NCBI GenBank assembly: GCA_028289365.1
Contig: JANQQM010000002.1
Span: 27,092-91,091 of the forward strand
Direction: 5' to 3'
DNA from: Salaquimonas sp.
GTDB taxonomy: Bacteria > Pseudomonadota > Alphaproteobacteria > Rhizobiales > Rhizobiaceae
DNA: 64,000 nt
Of this stretch, positions 36,408 through 45,983 are shown one piece after another. Position 1 is the first letter of the stretch. Each line of letters opens with the position of its first letter. Position numbers and translations under genes: made by a program. The notes beneath the pieces were generated by a model. That model was not told where the DNA came from, ran no database searches, and was given only the letters and a program-made list of their open reading frames with translations.

Positions 36408-36498
36408 AATGATGAAATGTTATTTTGGTCCAACATGATTATCAATCCAACAGACACCAAAGTGTTGGGATTATCCATTCAACTGAAATAGGGAGATT

Positions 36499-37233
36499 GT
36501 GTTGGAAACCGGTTTGAAGGGACGACCGATCCTTGTGACAGGCGCGTCCGGCGGAATAGGAGCAGCAACCGTCAGATTGCTAGCGCAAGAAGGTGCAATT
36601 GTTTTCGCTTCGGGAAGAAATGAAGATCAACTGGAAAAGCTGGCGTCAGAGACAAACTGCGAAACACTTCCGTTTGATCTGACTTCCGAAGACGAGGTGA
36701 AAAACGCTCTGGAAGGCCTTGAACTCTACGGTGTCGTCAATTGCGGTGGTTGGGGCGGCGAGATTGCGACCCCAATGGAAACGGACATCAGCGTTTTCGA
36801 GAGAGTCATCGACGTCAATGCGCGCGGTACATTGTTAGTGACAAAATATGCATCCCAAAACATCATCATAGCCGGCAAAGGCGGCGCGATCGTCAATGTA
36901 TCAAGTCAAGCCTCGTTGGTCGGGCTTGCCGGTCACATATCTTATGCTTCGTCCAAGGGTGCGGTTGATGCGATGACCCGCGTTTCTGCTTTGGAACTGG
37001 GGAAATACAACATTCGCGTAAACGCAGTGAACCCAACTGTTGTGATGACACCGATGTCTGAATGGTATTGGGGCCGCGAAGATATTGGCAATCCCTTCCT
37101 GGAAACCATGCCGCTACATCGGTGGGCCAGTGAGGAAGACTGTGCAGGCCCGATTGTGTTCCTGCTGTCAGATGCTGCTGCCATGATTTCAGGTGTCTGT
37201 CTGCCGATCGACGGCGGATATACCTCGGTCTGA
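36499..37233 (+). CDS. Short-chain dehydrogenase (L-xylulose/carbonyl reductase-like)
   Basis: 244 residues. The start is GTG at 36499 (or TTG at 36502) after GGGAGA. Cofactor motif TGASGGIG, NCGGWGG in place of the usual NNAG, the catalytic Ser in VNVSSQAS and Tyr-Lys in YASSKGA are present, and the C-terminus is ISGVCLPIDGGYTSV. Length and sequence style match DCXR-type sugar reductases. It is divergent from the DUF1349 gene (91-bp gap) and convergent with the GMC gene, so it probably belongs to the sugar region. Confidence 0.9.
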   Translation: MLETGLKGRPILVTGASGGIGAATVRLLAQEGAIVFASGRNEDQLEKLASETNCETLPFDLTSEDEVKNALEGLELYGVVNCGGWGGEIATPMETDISVFERVIDVNARGTLLVTKYASQNIIIAGKGGAIVNVSSQASLVGLAGHISYASSKGAVDAMTRVSALELGKYNIRVNAVNPTVVMTPMSEWYWGREDIGNPFLETMPLHRWASEEDCAGPIVFLLSDAAAMISGVCLPIDGGYTSV

Positions 37234-37342
37234 TGAGGCAGGATGCGGGGCACGAACTTTCTATTGATCAACATTGTCCGCGCAATGGCCGATAATGCGT
37301 CTTGGTCTTTAGCTATATAGTAATTGGTCATCGGCGCTGTGA

Positions 37343-38992
37343 TTAAGCCGACTTTACGCCTCGTGGCTCGTTTCTTTCATGTTCGAAGATAACCGGAGGA
37401 AGCGGCTCCATTCCTCGCACCAAATCTGATGCCTTCTCGCCGATCATGGTAGTCGGCGCATTTGTATTCGACGAATTTATGATCGGCATGATTGAGGAAT
37501 CGCACACTCTCAGCCCGTCGATCCCATGCACCTTCAAGGAGGGATCGACTACTGCCATCTCGTCATTTCCCATTTTGCAGGTGCCCACTGGATGATGTTG
37601 TGTCTTGGCATTTGCGCAGGTGTAGTCAAACAGTTCCTCGTCAGTCTGGATGTCAGGACCGGGCAGCCGTTCAGCCTTGATAAAATCGCTCAACGCTGGC
37701 TGGCGCATTATTTCCCGTGCGATTCTCAAACCTTCTATGTGACGCCGGCGGTCTTCCGGCTCCTGCCAGTAATTCGGATCAATCAGCGGAGCCTCTGCGG
37801 CGTCCGCACTTCTAAGTCTCACCGTACCGCGAGATTTGGGACGCATATATGCCACGTTAAGTGTAACACCGCCTTGAGGCATTGATGCCACGCCCGCTTC
37901 AATGCCAGAACCCTGACCAAAATGGAATTGGAGATCACAGGGTCCCTCCCCGACCTCCGAGCGCCAGAACGCGCCGGTTTCAAACAGGCTGGACGCGGCC
38001 GGACCGTTTCGGAAAATCAGATACTGCAGACCGGCGCAGGCTGCGTGATGCCACTTGCCATAGTGATCATAGGAATGCCGTCCTGAGCACTCGGCAATTA
38101 CAAACAGATCCAGATGATCGTGTAAATTTTCACCGACACCCGGCAGGTTGTGGACGACTTCAACACCGACGGATTTCAGATGATTGGCCGGACCAATTCC
38201 AGATAACATCAGAAGCCTTGGTGAACCGATGGCCCCCGAAGTGACCAGTACTTCGCTTCGCGCATCTGCCGATTTGATATCCTTGCCGACAGCATATTCA
38301 ACCCCGGTCGCCCGACCATTTTCAACGATTACCTTCAGCGCTTGTGCTTTGGTCACCACCATCAGATTCGGTCTTTTCCTCGCCGGGTGCAGAAAAGCGG
38401 TTGCTGCTGACGATCGTCTCGCATCACGCTGGGTCAGTTGATAAAATCCGCAGCCCGCCTGGCGTGCACCATTGAAGTCGGGGTTATAGGGAATACCAAA
38501 TTGCTGCGCAGCGCGTAGGAAAGCCCAAGCAATCGGCAAGGCGGCAACAGGTTGTGAAACACCAAGGGGACCTTCACTTCCGTGAAAATCGTTATCAAAA
38601 AGCTGGTTGCCTTCCGCGCGTTTGAAATATGGAAGTAACTCGCGATAGCTCCACCCATCGCATCCGGCCTCATCTCGCCAAGCGTCATAGTCGACCGCGT
38701 TGCCGCGCGTATAAACCTGAGCGTTGATCGTACTTCCCCCGCCGATCACTTTGGCCTGTGTATACCAAAGAACGCGGTCGTTCATGTTGCGCTGCGGTAC
38801 GGTTTCCCATCCCCACGAGGCAATGCCCTTGGTCATTCTAGCAAAGCCAGCCGGCCAATGAAAAAGCAGGTTACGATCCTGATCGCCGGCTTCGAGCAAC
38901 AACACCGAAACTTCGGGATCCTCAGTCAGTCGGCTTGCCAATATGCAGCCCGCAGTTCCTGCGCCGGTAATGATGTAGTCAAACTGCTGCAT
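37343..38992 (-). CDS. GMC-family FAD oxidoreductase (choline/alcohol dehydrogenase-like)
   Basis: 549 residues. The FAD motif GAGTAGCILASRLTED is at the N-terminus, the GMC signatures VIGGGSTINAQVYTRGNAVDYDAW and TSGAIGSPRLLMLSGIGP follow, and the C-terminal catalytic His-Asn pair lies in HHPVGTCKMG and SSNTNAPT. Members include choline, alcohol, sorbose and PEG dehydrogenases. It could oxidise choline from BetC, but it sits at the end of the sugar region and no aldehyde dehydrogenase adjoins, so a sugar or polyol substrate is as likely. Confidence 0.9.
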   Translation of the reverse strand: MQQFDYIITGAGTAGCILASRLTEDPEVSVLLLEAGDQDRNLLFHWPAGFARMTKGIASWGWETVPQRNMNDRVLWYTQAKVIGGGSTINAQVYTRGNAVDYDAWRDEAGCDGWSYRELLPYFKRAEGNQLFDNDFHGSEGPLGVSQPVAALPIAWAFLRAAQQFGIPYNPDFNGARQAGCGFYQLTQRDARRSSAATAFLHPARKRPNLMVVTKAQALKVIVENGRATGVEYAVGKDIKSADARSEVLVTSGAIGSPRLLMLSGIGPANHLKSVGVEVVHNLPGVGENLHDHLDLFVIAECSGRHSYDHYGKWHHAACAGLQYLIFRNGPAASSLFETGAFWRSEVGEGPCDLQFHFGQGSGIEAGVASMPQGGVTLNVAYMRPKSRGTVRLRSADAAEAPLIDPNYWQEPEDRRRHIEGLRIAREIMRQPALSDFIKAERLPGPDIQTDEELFDYTCANAKTQHHPVGTCKMGNDEMAVVDPSLKVHGIDGLRVCDSSIMPIINSSNTNAPTTMIGEKASDLVRGMEPLPPVIFEHERNEPRGVKSA

Positions 38993-39233
38993 ACGCTAAC
39001 ACTCTTCCCGCCTGTTCTTTTTTTGGGACTATGCACTGTTATTTTCGGATAGCCAATGGATGCCTACGAAGCTGGTTGAAATAATCGAGTTGTTGGTCGA
39101 AATACGGACCGAATCGAAGCAATTCTTTTGCCAACGAATTAGGCCAGAGAGCCCTGCCGGACGTTGTCACGTGGTTCTGAAATTCAGTTCCGGTAGTCAA
39201 TCGGTCGACATTTTACAAAGTCAGGATTGATGG

Positions 39234-40661
39234 CTAAAGCAACGGTCCGACAATTGCCAGGCTGTTATTGTACAGGCGCGTTCTCCAACTCCATGCAGCA
39301 ACTTCCTCGACCGTAACGCGGGTGCTGTCGGCGAGATATGTGTCCTGCCTTTCCTTCATTGCCTTTGTTGTTGCGATATCAAACAGCAAGATGTTGTTCT
39401 CGTAGTTCAGGTCAAAACTGCGCCGGTCCATATTCGCTGACCCGATGAAGGTGATCTCGTCATCCATTGTCAGGGACTTGGTATGAAGCAGGCCGCCATG
39501 AAACTCGAATATCTTTACACCAGCCGCCAACAGTTCCTCGAAATAGCTCTTGCAGGTGGCGGCAACGGCAAAATCATTGTTTCGGGCCGGGAATATCACT
39601 GTGGTGTCGACGCCGCGGTTCGCAGCGGCACACAATGCTGACTGCATGGAGGCGTTGGGAACGTAATAGGGTGTCGTGATCACCAATTCGCGCTTGGCGT
39701 TATACATAAGCGACTCAAACATTTCCGAGGCCGCCGAAGCCCGGGAATTCGGACCTGTCGCCACCACCTGGGCCGGAAAACCCGGTCCTGTGTGCGAGAG
39801 CGGTTCGGTCAATATTTCCCGAATGTCCTCGTCATAATTTCCCATCCAATCGGAAGCGAATACAAACTGCATCTGCCGAACGACCGGACCGGTAAACCGC
39901 ATAACAGCATCGACCCAGGGAGCAAACTTCGCCTTGGTCAAGAATTCCGGATCTGCACAGTTCTGACTGCCGCAATAAGTGACCTTGTTATCAATGATCA
40001 GGATCTTGCGGTGATTGCGAATATCAATTCGTCCATCAAACACCCGGACAAGGGGATTGCCGATTTTCAGCGCAATTCCCAGCTTGACGCCTGCGTCCTG
40101 CATTTCTTTCCACATGTCAGATTTGATTAGTAGCCTTGAACCCAGGTCATCGACCATCGCACGACAGGTTACCCCGCGAGCGGCGGCCCGCATCAAGGCG
40201 TCGGCCATTTTGCGTCCGTTATTATCGGGCATCCAGATATAAAACATCAGGTGTACATGTTTGGTCGCGCCGTCGACATCAGCGACCATTGCATCAATTG
40301 CCTTGTTTGAATCTTCCAGCAATCGGGCATGATTTGATCCAATGGGTGCAAATCCGCTAATCGATTTGCCGACATTGAAAAGGGATTTATAGCGTTCAGG
40401 AACCTTGGGACGGACAGCCTTGTTCTCATAGCCCGCGATGGACGTGATCTCAGGCAGGCTGGCCAGGACACGTCGCATCCTGGCGACGCGTTTTCTACCG
40501 ATATTGGTTTCGCCAAACAGCAGATAGACAATAATGCCGATGACGGGAAGCGCCAGAATTACTGCGACCCACGCAACGCGTGAAGCTGGATCACGATGTC
40601 TGCGTAACAAGACCCGCAGCACGAAACCGACATGGATCAACACAAAAATAATGAAATGCAT
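39234..40661 (-). CDS. cls: Cardiolipin synthase (phospholipase D family)
   Basis: 475 residues from the ATG at 40661. Two N-terminal membrane helices (FIIFVLIHVGFVLRVLL, VAVILALPVIGIIVYLLFGE) precede two HKD motifs, HRKILIID near residue 217 and HTKSLTMD near 393, each followed by the family's GSQN/GSAN. The enzyme condenses two phosphatidylglycerols (or PG with another donor) in the inner membrane. The frame is open further upstream to 41108, but that part overlaps the aminotransferase gene on the other strand and encodes no domain. Confidence 0.92.
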   Translation of the reverse strand: MHFIIFVLIHVGFVLRVLLRRHRDPASRVAWVAVILALPVIGIIVYLLFGETNIGRKRVARMRRVLASLPEITSIAGYENKAVRPKVPERYKSLFNVGKSISGFAPIGSNHARLLEDSNKAIDAMVADVDGATKHVHLMFYIWMPDNNGRKMADALMRAAARGVTCRAMVDDLGSRLLIKSDMWKEMQDAGVKLGIALKIGNPLVRVFDGRIDIRNHRKILIIDNKVTYCGSQNCADPEFLTKAKFAPWVDAVMRFTGPVVRQMQFVFASDWMGNYDEDIREILTEPLSHTGPGFPAQVVATGPNSRASAASEMFESLMYNAKRELVITTPYYVPNASMQSALCAAANRGVDTTVIFPARNNDFAVAATCKSYFEELLAAGVKIFEFHGGLLHTKSLTMDDEITFIGSANMDRRSFDLNYENNILLFDIATTKAMKERQDTYLADSTRVTVEEVAAWSWRTRLYNNSLAIVGPLL

Positions 40662-40841
40662 TGCCGGACCCTTTAAGCACACATCCATGATACAGATTCG
40701 AAAGTTTACGCATAGTTTTGTCCCGGGATAAAGATCGCTTTCGAGGACCAATCTCGTTTCGCACTTGTCGTCGATGAAAACTGAATACAAAATGGACTGA
40801 AACAACGCATTCAGTAGCCGCCACCAATCAAGGGGGAGTTC

Positions 40842-42047
40842 ATGTTCGAAGCAATCAAGGCGCGTGGCGTCGATCAGCTTATGGCATTGATGCAGCAATT
40901 CCGCGCCGATCCGCGCGAGCAAAAAACCGATCTCGTTGTCGGTGTCTACAAGGATGACGACGGCGCGGTTCCGATTATGAAGTCGGTCAAGGCTGCAGAA
41001 AGCCGTATCCTGGAGTCGGAGACGACCAAGAACTATGTGGGCGTTGCGGGAGACCCGGAACTGACCAGCAAGATTCCAGCACTTATCCTTGGCATGGAAG
41101 CACCGCAAATTGCCAATGGCCGCGTCAGCTGTGTTCAGACTCCCGGCGGAACCGGTGCGTTGCGGGTCGGGTGTGATCTAATCGGCAGTATCCGGCCGGG
41201 TGGCCGCATCTGGGTGAGCACGCCCACCTGGGCAAACCACATACCGATCGCTCGCGATGCCGGTCTGACCGTCGAACAATACCCTTATTTCAGACCGTCT
41301 GATCGCGGTTTGGATTTTGAAGGCATGATGGCGCATCTGAAAGATCACGCCAAAGCCGGTGATGTCATACTCCTTCATGCGTGCTGCCATAACCCGACTG
41401 GTGTGGACCTGTTGCCCGAACATTGGGAAGTGCTCGGTGATTTTGTGGTCGACCGTCAGTTGCTGCCATTTGTCGATTGCGCCTATCAGGGCATGGGCTC
41501 GGGACTGGAAGAAGATGTCGCCGGTTTGAGGAGCATTGCAGCAAAAGTGCCGGAGATGCTGATTGCCTCCTCGTTCTCCAAGAATTTCGGTATTTATCGG
41601 GAGCGCTGCGGCGGGCTGACTGCGATCTCGGCTAATGCCGATCAGGCAAAAACCACCATGCAGGCGATGCAAACGGTTATCCGCTCGAATTACTCGATGC
41701 CCCCTTCCCACGGTGCCAGGATCGTCACCACGGTCGTTGATGACGACGAGTTGAAATCCGAATGGGATGCGGAACTAACCGAGATGCGCGAGCGCATTGC
41801 AAATGTGCGCCAGGAACTGCGCAAGAAACTGGAAGAACGTCAGGTGACCCAGGACCTCTCCTTTATCACCAACCAGAATGGCATGTTCTCCTATACAGGG
41901 TTCACCCCCGAGATGGTGGAGCGGCTTCGTGAGGAGTTCGGTATTTATACTGCCGGCGATGGTCGGATTAACGTTGCAGGAATTTGCAGCGACAATATCG
42001 ACGCGGTGGCCGAGGGATTTGCTGCAGTTCTGCATCAGGCCGAGTAA
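40842..42047 (+). CDS. Aromatic/aspartate aminotransferase (class I, TyrB-like)
   Basis: 401 residues. AspC/TyrB features are clear: ADPREQKTDLVVGVYKDDDGAVPIM at the N-terminus, HACCHNPTGVDL, DCAYQGMGSGLEED, and the PLP lysine in SSFSKNFGIYRERCG. It transfers the amino group between aromatic or dicarboxylic amino acids and 2-oxoglutarate in the cytosol. A GGGGGA ribosome site precedes the ATG. It is followed after 28 bp by the FGE gene, possibly cotranscribed. Confidence 0.93.
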   Translation: MFEAIKARGVDQLMALMQQFRADPREQKTDLVVGVYKDDDGAVPIMKSVKAAESRILESETTKNYVGVAGDPELTSKIPALILGMEAPQIANGRVSCVQTPGGTGALRVGCDLIGSIRPGGRIWVSTPTWANHIPIARDAGLTVEQYPYFRPSDRGLDFEGMMAHLKDHAKAGDVILLHACCHNPTGVDLLPEHWEVLGDFVVDRQLLPFVDCAYQGMGSGLEEDVAGLRSIAAKVPEMLIASSFSKNFGIYRERCGGLTAISANADQAKTTMQAMQTVIRSNYSMPPSHGARIVTTVVDDDELKSEWDAELTEMRERIANVRQELRKKLEERQVTQDLSFITNQNGMFSYTGFTPEMVERLREEFGIYTAGDGRINVAGICSDNIDAVAEGFAAVLHQAE

Positions 42048-42075
42048 GGCGGAAAAAATAAGTATGGCTTGATCT

Positions 42076-43044
42076 GTGATGGATATTGACGACAAAGGCA
42101 AAGAAGAGGGCAAAAAAAGTTGCTGCATACCCCAGGTTGATCGGGGCGCCGGCAAGTCGTCTGACACGAAGATCGTCCCACGCGACGATACGCATGAAGT
42201 TTCGTCAACCGTCCTTATTAATGGCGGGAAAACGCTGATCGGCACCAATACACCGGAAATTCCCAATGATGGGGAGGAACCCCTGCGGGAGGCACGCCTT
42301 GCACCATTTCGGATCAGTGAGACCACTGTCACCAATGCCGAGTTCGAGGCGTTCGTGGAGGATTGCAGCTATGTCACCGAGGCGGAGCAAATCGGCTGGT
42401 CTTTCGTTTTCTGGGCGCAAGTTCCCGACAGCGCCGGTCCAACTCAAGGTGTGGCTGAAGCCCAGTGGTGGCGCAGCGTAGATGGCGCCAATTGGCGCGA
42501 CATCAACGGTCCGGGAACGAGGGAAGAAACCTGGCATCCGGACCATCCAGTAGTCCACATTTCCTGGAACGATGCCATCGCCTACGCCAAGTGGGCGGGC
42601 GGGAGACTGCCGACCGAGGCGGAATGGGAGCATGCCGCCCGAGGCGGGTTGGGAGACGTCAGATTTCCCTGGGGTGATACCGAGCCTGATGATACCGAAA
42701 ACCTGTTGTGCAATATCTGGCAGGGAAGCTTCCCGCGAACCAATAGCTGTGCCGACGGCTATTACACAACGGCGCCTGCCAGGTCCTTCGAACCGAATGG
42801 CTACGGTCTCTACAACATGGTCGGCAATGTCTGGGAATGGACCAGCGAACCGTACAAGATAAAGTCCCTGAAGAAGCAGGTTCGCGCTCGGCTCGCAGCC
42901 ATGAAAGGGTACAAACTTTCAAAGGGTGGCTCGTTCCTGTGCCATCGCAGTTACTGCTACCGCTACCGGATCGCCGCAAGATCGGGTACCTCACCGGACA
43001 GCGCTACCACCCACCATGGATTTCGTCTTGTCTGGCCTGTATAG
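42076..43044 (+). CDS. Formylglycine-generating enzyme (sulfatase modifying factor)
   Basis: 322 residues from GTG (ATG one codon later is equally possible). It matches bona fide FGE rather than only the FGE-sulfatase fold: LREARLAPFRISETTVTNAEFEAFV, GGRLPTEAEWEHAARGG, NVWEWTSE and, near the C-terminus, GGSFLCHRSYCYRYR. The two cysteines there (about residues 288 and 293) bind copper and perform oxidation of the sulfatase Cys to formylglycine. The only sulfatase in the window is BetC, 23 kb away, whose CAPGR motif is a suitable target. Confidence 0.92.
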   Translation: MMDIDDKGKEEGKKSCCIPQVDRGAGKSSDTKIVPRDDTHEVSSTVLINGGKTLIGTNTPEIPNDGEEPLREARLAPFRISETTVTNAEFEAFVEDCSYVTEAEQIGWSFVFWAQVPDSAGPTQGVAEAQWWRSVDGANWRDINGPGTREETWHPDHPVVHISWNDAIAYAKWAGGRLPTEAEWEHAARGGLGDVRFPWGDTEPDDTENLLCNIWQGSFPRTNSCADGYYTTAPARSFEPNGYGLYNMVGNVWEWTSEPYKIKSLKKQVRARLAAMKGYKLSKGGSFLCHRSYCYRYRIAARSGTSPDSATTHHGFRLVWPV

Positions 43045-43083
43045 CGATAATTCCGATGGCTCGGCGCGGAGAGGCGCTAATCC

Positions 43084-43815
43084 ATGAATGCGCCTTCCAG
43101 CAAATCTTCCGACGTCAAGTTTAGAGTGGCAAGCTACAATATACGCAAGTCTGTCGGTCTCGACCGTGTACGGGATCCGATGCGGATATTGGGGATCATC
43201 AAAGAGCTCAATGCCGATATTGTCGTCCTGCAGGAAGTTGATGAGCGCCTCGGCAAGAGACCGACGACGCTTGCACGGGAGCGAATCGAGGAACATACGG
43301 GACTGATCGCAACTGATGTCGCTGCCAATGATGTGAGCCTGGGCTGGCACGGCAATGCCGTTCTCGTCAAGAAAGATATGGAAGTAACAGCTATCCGGCG
43401 GATCCCCCTGCCAGGCCTTGAACCTCGCGGGGCAGTCAATGTCGATATCAATCACGCCGATGCCAAGATCTCCGTCTTCGGCGTACATCTGGGACTGCTC
43501 CGTTCCTACCGGCGCCGACAGCTTGCCGAAATTCACATGCAAATCCCAAAACAGAAGATGGCGCACAGCCTGATAATCGGTGACTTCAACGAGTGGTCGC
43601 CGACAAAAGGTCTCGACGCACTACAGGATGATTTCGAGATTGTCAGCCCGGGCAAGACCTTCCATACAGCCCAGCCCGTCGCTGCATTGGACCGGCTGGC
43701 ACTGGGAAAATCGCTGAAATTGCATGCGGCAGGCATCGTGAAAACCGGTGAATCGAAGATCGCCTCCGACCACCTGCCGATCTGGGCGGAGATATCGGCG
43801 ACAGCCACAAAATAA
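43084..43815 (+). CDS. Endonuclease/exonuclease/phosphatase (EEP) family protein
   Basis: 243 residues with the DNase-I-like fold: RVASYNIRKSVGLD (Asn), VLQEVDERLG (catalytic Glu), GDFNEWSP (Asp-x-Asn) and SDHLPIWAEI (Asp-His) are all in order. No signal peptide. Substrate could be nucleic acid or a phospholipid/phosphodiester; proximity to cardiolipin synthase makes the second plausible but unproven. It starts 39 bp after the FGE gene. Confidence 0.87.
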   Translation: MNAPSSKSSDVKFRVASYNIRKSVGLDRVRDPMRILGIIKELNADIVVLQEVDERLGKRPTTLARERIEEHTGLIATDVAANDVSLGWHGNAVLVKKDMEVTAIRRIPLPGLEPRGAVNVDINHADAKISVFGVHLGLLRSYRRRQLAEIHMQIPKQKMAHSLIIGDFNEWSPTKGLDALQDDFEIVSPGKTFHTAQPVAALDRLALGKSLKLHAAGIVKTGESKIASDHLPIWAEISATATK

Positions 43816-43851
43816 AGTTTGGTTCTAATTCAAACGAGTACCCTGAAGCTA

Positions 43852-44631
43852 TTATTGAAAACCGATCTTTATCTGCCTGAGTGATACATAGCTCAGCAAC
43901 ACGGTTAGAAACAGGGTTAGCCCGATTGATTCCAGCGCTTCCTGGCAGGCGGCGGTGATCTTGTATCCGACTGAATCCATGCCTTGCGCAGAGGCAAAAT
44001 AACCACAGATAAACTCCGTGCCCAGCGCACCGCCAACGAAAATCGTACCTGCCGCAATAAATCCTAACGCGATATGTTGTGGGATGCGCAGCAAAAAGGG
44101 AATGAAACAAACCCCGAGGCCGAAAACAATTGGTGCGGCAAGAATGACCCAGGAGAAGTGGAATATGCCGCCCAGGTTCAATGCGCCGCGTAAGGGTTCG
44201 ACCGAAATCTCATGGAAAGAGACAGCACCATCGATACTCATGAGCAGAAAAATAACGGCCAGCACCGTCCAGGCCAGCGTATTTATGCGGTCGTTCAAAC
44301 GTGAAAACATCGCGATGATGGCCAGCAGCGCGGATGCGGCAGCCATGGCAAGGTTTTCATACCAGGATGGAATGCTGCGCTCTGCGTCGAGTTGGAAATG
44401 CCGAAGATCCTTCAGATAGGTTTCGGTACCAATAAGGTAAATCACAATCTCACGAAGCACTCCGATTGTCAGAACCAGCCCCAAAGCCACCCAGAGACAT
44501 GATTTGAGACGATCCACGTTCACATACACACTATCGTCACGCTCGGAAGCAACCTTATCCAAAGGTTCCTCAAGCTGGTAGAGAATGCTTCGTTTCTGCG
44601 AATTCACAAAATCCGAGGTAGAGTACACCAT
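43852..44631 (-). CDS. Polytopic membrane protein of unknown function
   Basis: 259 residues with about six membrane helices after a 45-residue hydrophilic N-terminus. The stretch LMSIDGAVSFHEISVEPLR in the middle resembles an acidic/His motif (D-x3-S-x-H-E) common in an uncharacterised family of multi-span bacterial proteins, with charged residues placed at a membrane edge. Convergent with the EEP gene. No function can be assigned. Confidence 0.75.
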   Translation of the reverse strand: MVYSTSDFVNSQKRSILYQLEEPLDKVASERDDSVYVNVDRLKSCLWVALGLVLTIGVLREIVIYLIGTETYLKDLRHFQLDAERSIPSWYENLAMAAASALLAIIAMFSRLNDRINTLAWTVLAVIFLLMSIDGAVSFHEISVEPLRGALNLGGIFHFSWVILAAPIVFGLGVCFIPFLLRIPQHIALGFIAAGTIFVGGALGTEFICGYFASAQGMDSVGYKITAACQEALESIGLTLFLTVLLSYVSLRQIKIGFQ

Positions 44632-44787
44632 TGCAAGTCTGCCTATCCGTATCGGGTCACTGGATAGGGATTTCCTTCATCTCTTCAATAACCGGTTGTA
44701 ATTATTTAACTTTCAGAACGAGCAAGCAAGCATTTGCGCCGAAATTCCGCTGAAAAATTGAAACTATGATTAATGTCCGGGGATCAG

Positions 44788-45969
44788 TTACGTTCCCGCT
44801 TTTTCCGTTGGTAAACCGTGTTTTTCGGGTTTTTCCAAGTGCATTGCAGGCGCATTTACCTGCATTTTTTTCTTGCCAGAACGCAAAATACCGGCCTGAT
44901 TTTCAATCAGATATCGTAATGCGGTTTCCGCGACCGGGTTTCCCGCTTCGGGATTGGCGATCAGGTAGTGGTGATGCAGGCCCGGCGTCGTATTGATTTC
45001 GCCGACGAAGCAGTTCGGAGAAGAAAATGGTCCGGAGAAATCATCACAAATCAGGTCGACACCGGCGAATTTGACTCCGATTTTCCGTACCAGACTAGCG
45101 CATTCTCGAACAATTTCTTCGCTGACCTCTGCGGTCACGTTGACGTTGCCGGAGCTGTCATTTTCGTTTGTAGCTCGTTTGACCTGGATGATCTCGTTTG
45201 CTTCAGGAACATATGAGGGTTTGATGCCTTTTGACTTCATCCAGTTCCTGGCATCGCGGTCAATCACCAAGGGGCTGAGAGCGCGGGTTTGCATATCGCT
45301 TTCCCGCCGATGATTTTCGGCTTCCACCAATTGCCTGACAGTCAAGTTGCCGTCGCCAATCACGACAGGCGGATCACGCCTGATTGCGTCAATAAACTCG
45401 CCATCAAGAAAGAGCAGCCGGAAGGAATGCCCCTCCACCTGTTGCTCGACCAAGAGATCACTGTCAAAACGGGAAGCCAGTCTTGCGGCGGACTTCAGTT
45501 GTTTAGCGGTATTGATCCCGGTGATTACGCCCCTGCCCCCACCGGTTCCGCTTGACGGTTTGACGACTACCAGGTGATGCTGTTGCAGAAACTGTTCGGC
45601 AGCATCGAATGTCGACATGGAAAACCGCGCATGCGGAATTACCGGTGCGCCGAGCTCCGTCAGGAGTCGATAAGTCAGGATCTTGTTGCCCATTAGGTCG
45701 AGCATGAGATGGCTGTCAAACATCATTTCGTAATCCCTTACGAAAGTGCTGCGACCATCTTTGCTGATTTTAGTAAACCCAAAGGAGCTGTCTTTGACTT
45801 CCGCTCCGATGTTTAGGGCAACCTCCCGCCAAAAGGCGTCATAATAGGATCTGCGGATTTTTCGGTATCGCAGAATTCGGGCAATAGATTTGAAATCCAG
45901 GAAAAACTGCAAACGGTACCATGCTGCGTATATCCTGGATTTCAGATTAGGCGGCAGAAATTGGGGCAA
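44788..45969 (-). CDS. ATP-grasp ligase (cyanophycin-synthetase/RimK-like)
   Basis: 393 residues. The ATP-grasp core is clear: a VVVKPSSGTGGGRGV phosphate-binding loop, LLVEQQVEGHSFRLLFLDGEF, and metal-binding GVDLICDD and EINTTPGLHHHYL. The central region (VKRATNENDSSGNVNVTAEV) is most like the C-terminal half of cyanophycin synthetase-type ligases. Such enzymes activate a carboxylate as acyl phosphate and attach an amine. It is 14 bp after the RraA-like gene, in one operon divergent from a second set of modification genes. Confidence 0.88.
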   Translation of the reverse strand: MPQFLPPNLKSRIYAAWYRLQFFLDFKSIARILRYRKIRRSYYDAFWREVALNIGAEVKDSSFGFTKISKDGRSTFVRDYEMMFDSHLMLDLMGNKILTYRLLTELGAPVIPHARFSMSTFDAAEQFLQQHHLVVVKPSSGTGGGRGVITGINTAKQLKSAARLASRFDSDLLVEQQVEGHSFRLLFLDGEFIDAIRRDPPVVIGDGNLTVRQLVEAENHRRESDMQTRALSPLVIDRDARNWMKSKGIKPSYVPEANEIIQVKRATNENDSSGNVNVTAEVSEEIVRECASLVRKIGVKFAGVDLICDDFSGPFSSPNCFVGEINTTPGLHHHYLIANPEAGNPVAETALRYLIENQAGILRSGKKKMQVNAPAMHLEKPEKHGLPTEKAGT

Positions 45970-45983
45970 GACCGGCCTCTTTG

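Noticed and set aside
37343..38992. Calling the GMC oxidoreductase BetA
   Set aside because: The family signatures are shared by many alcohol and sugar dehydrogenases, and no betB or betI adjoins, so a specific name is not justified.
40662..41108. N-terminal extension of cardiolipin synthase
   Set aside because: It would overlap the aminotransferase gene on the other strand and adds no family sequence; the ATG at 40661 gives the standard length.
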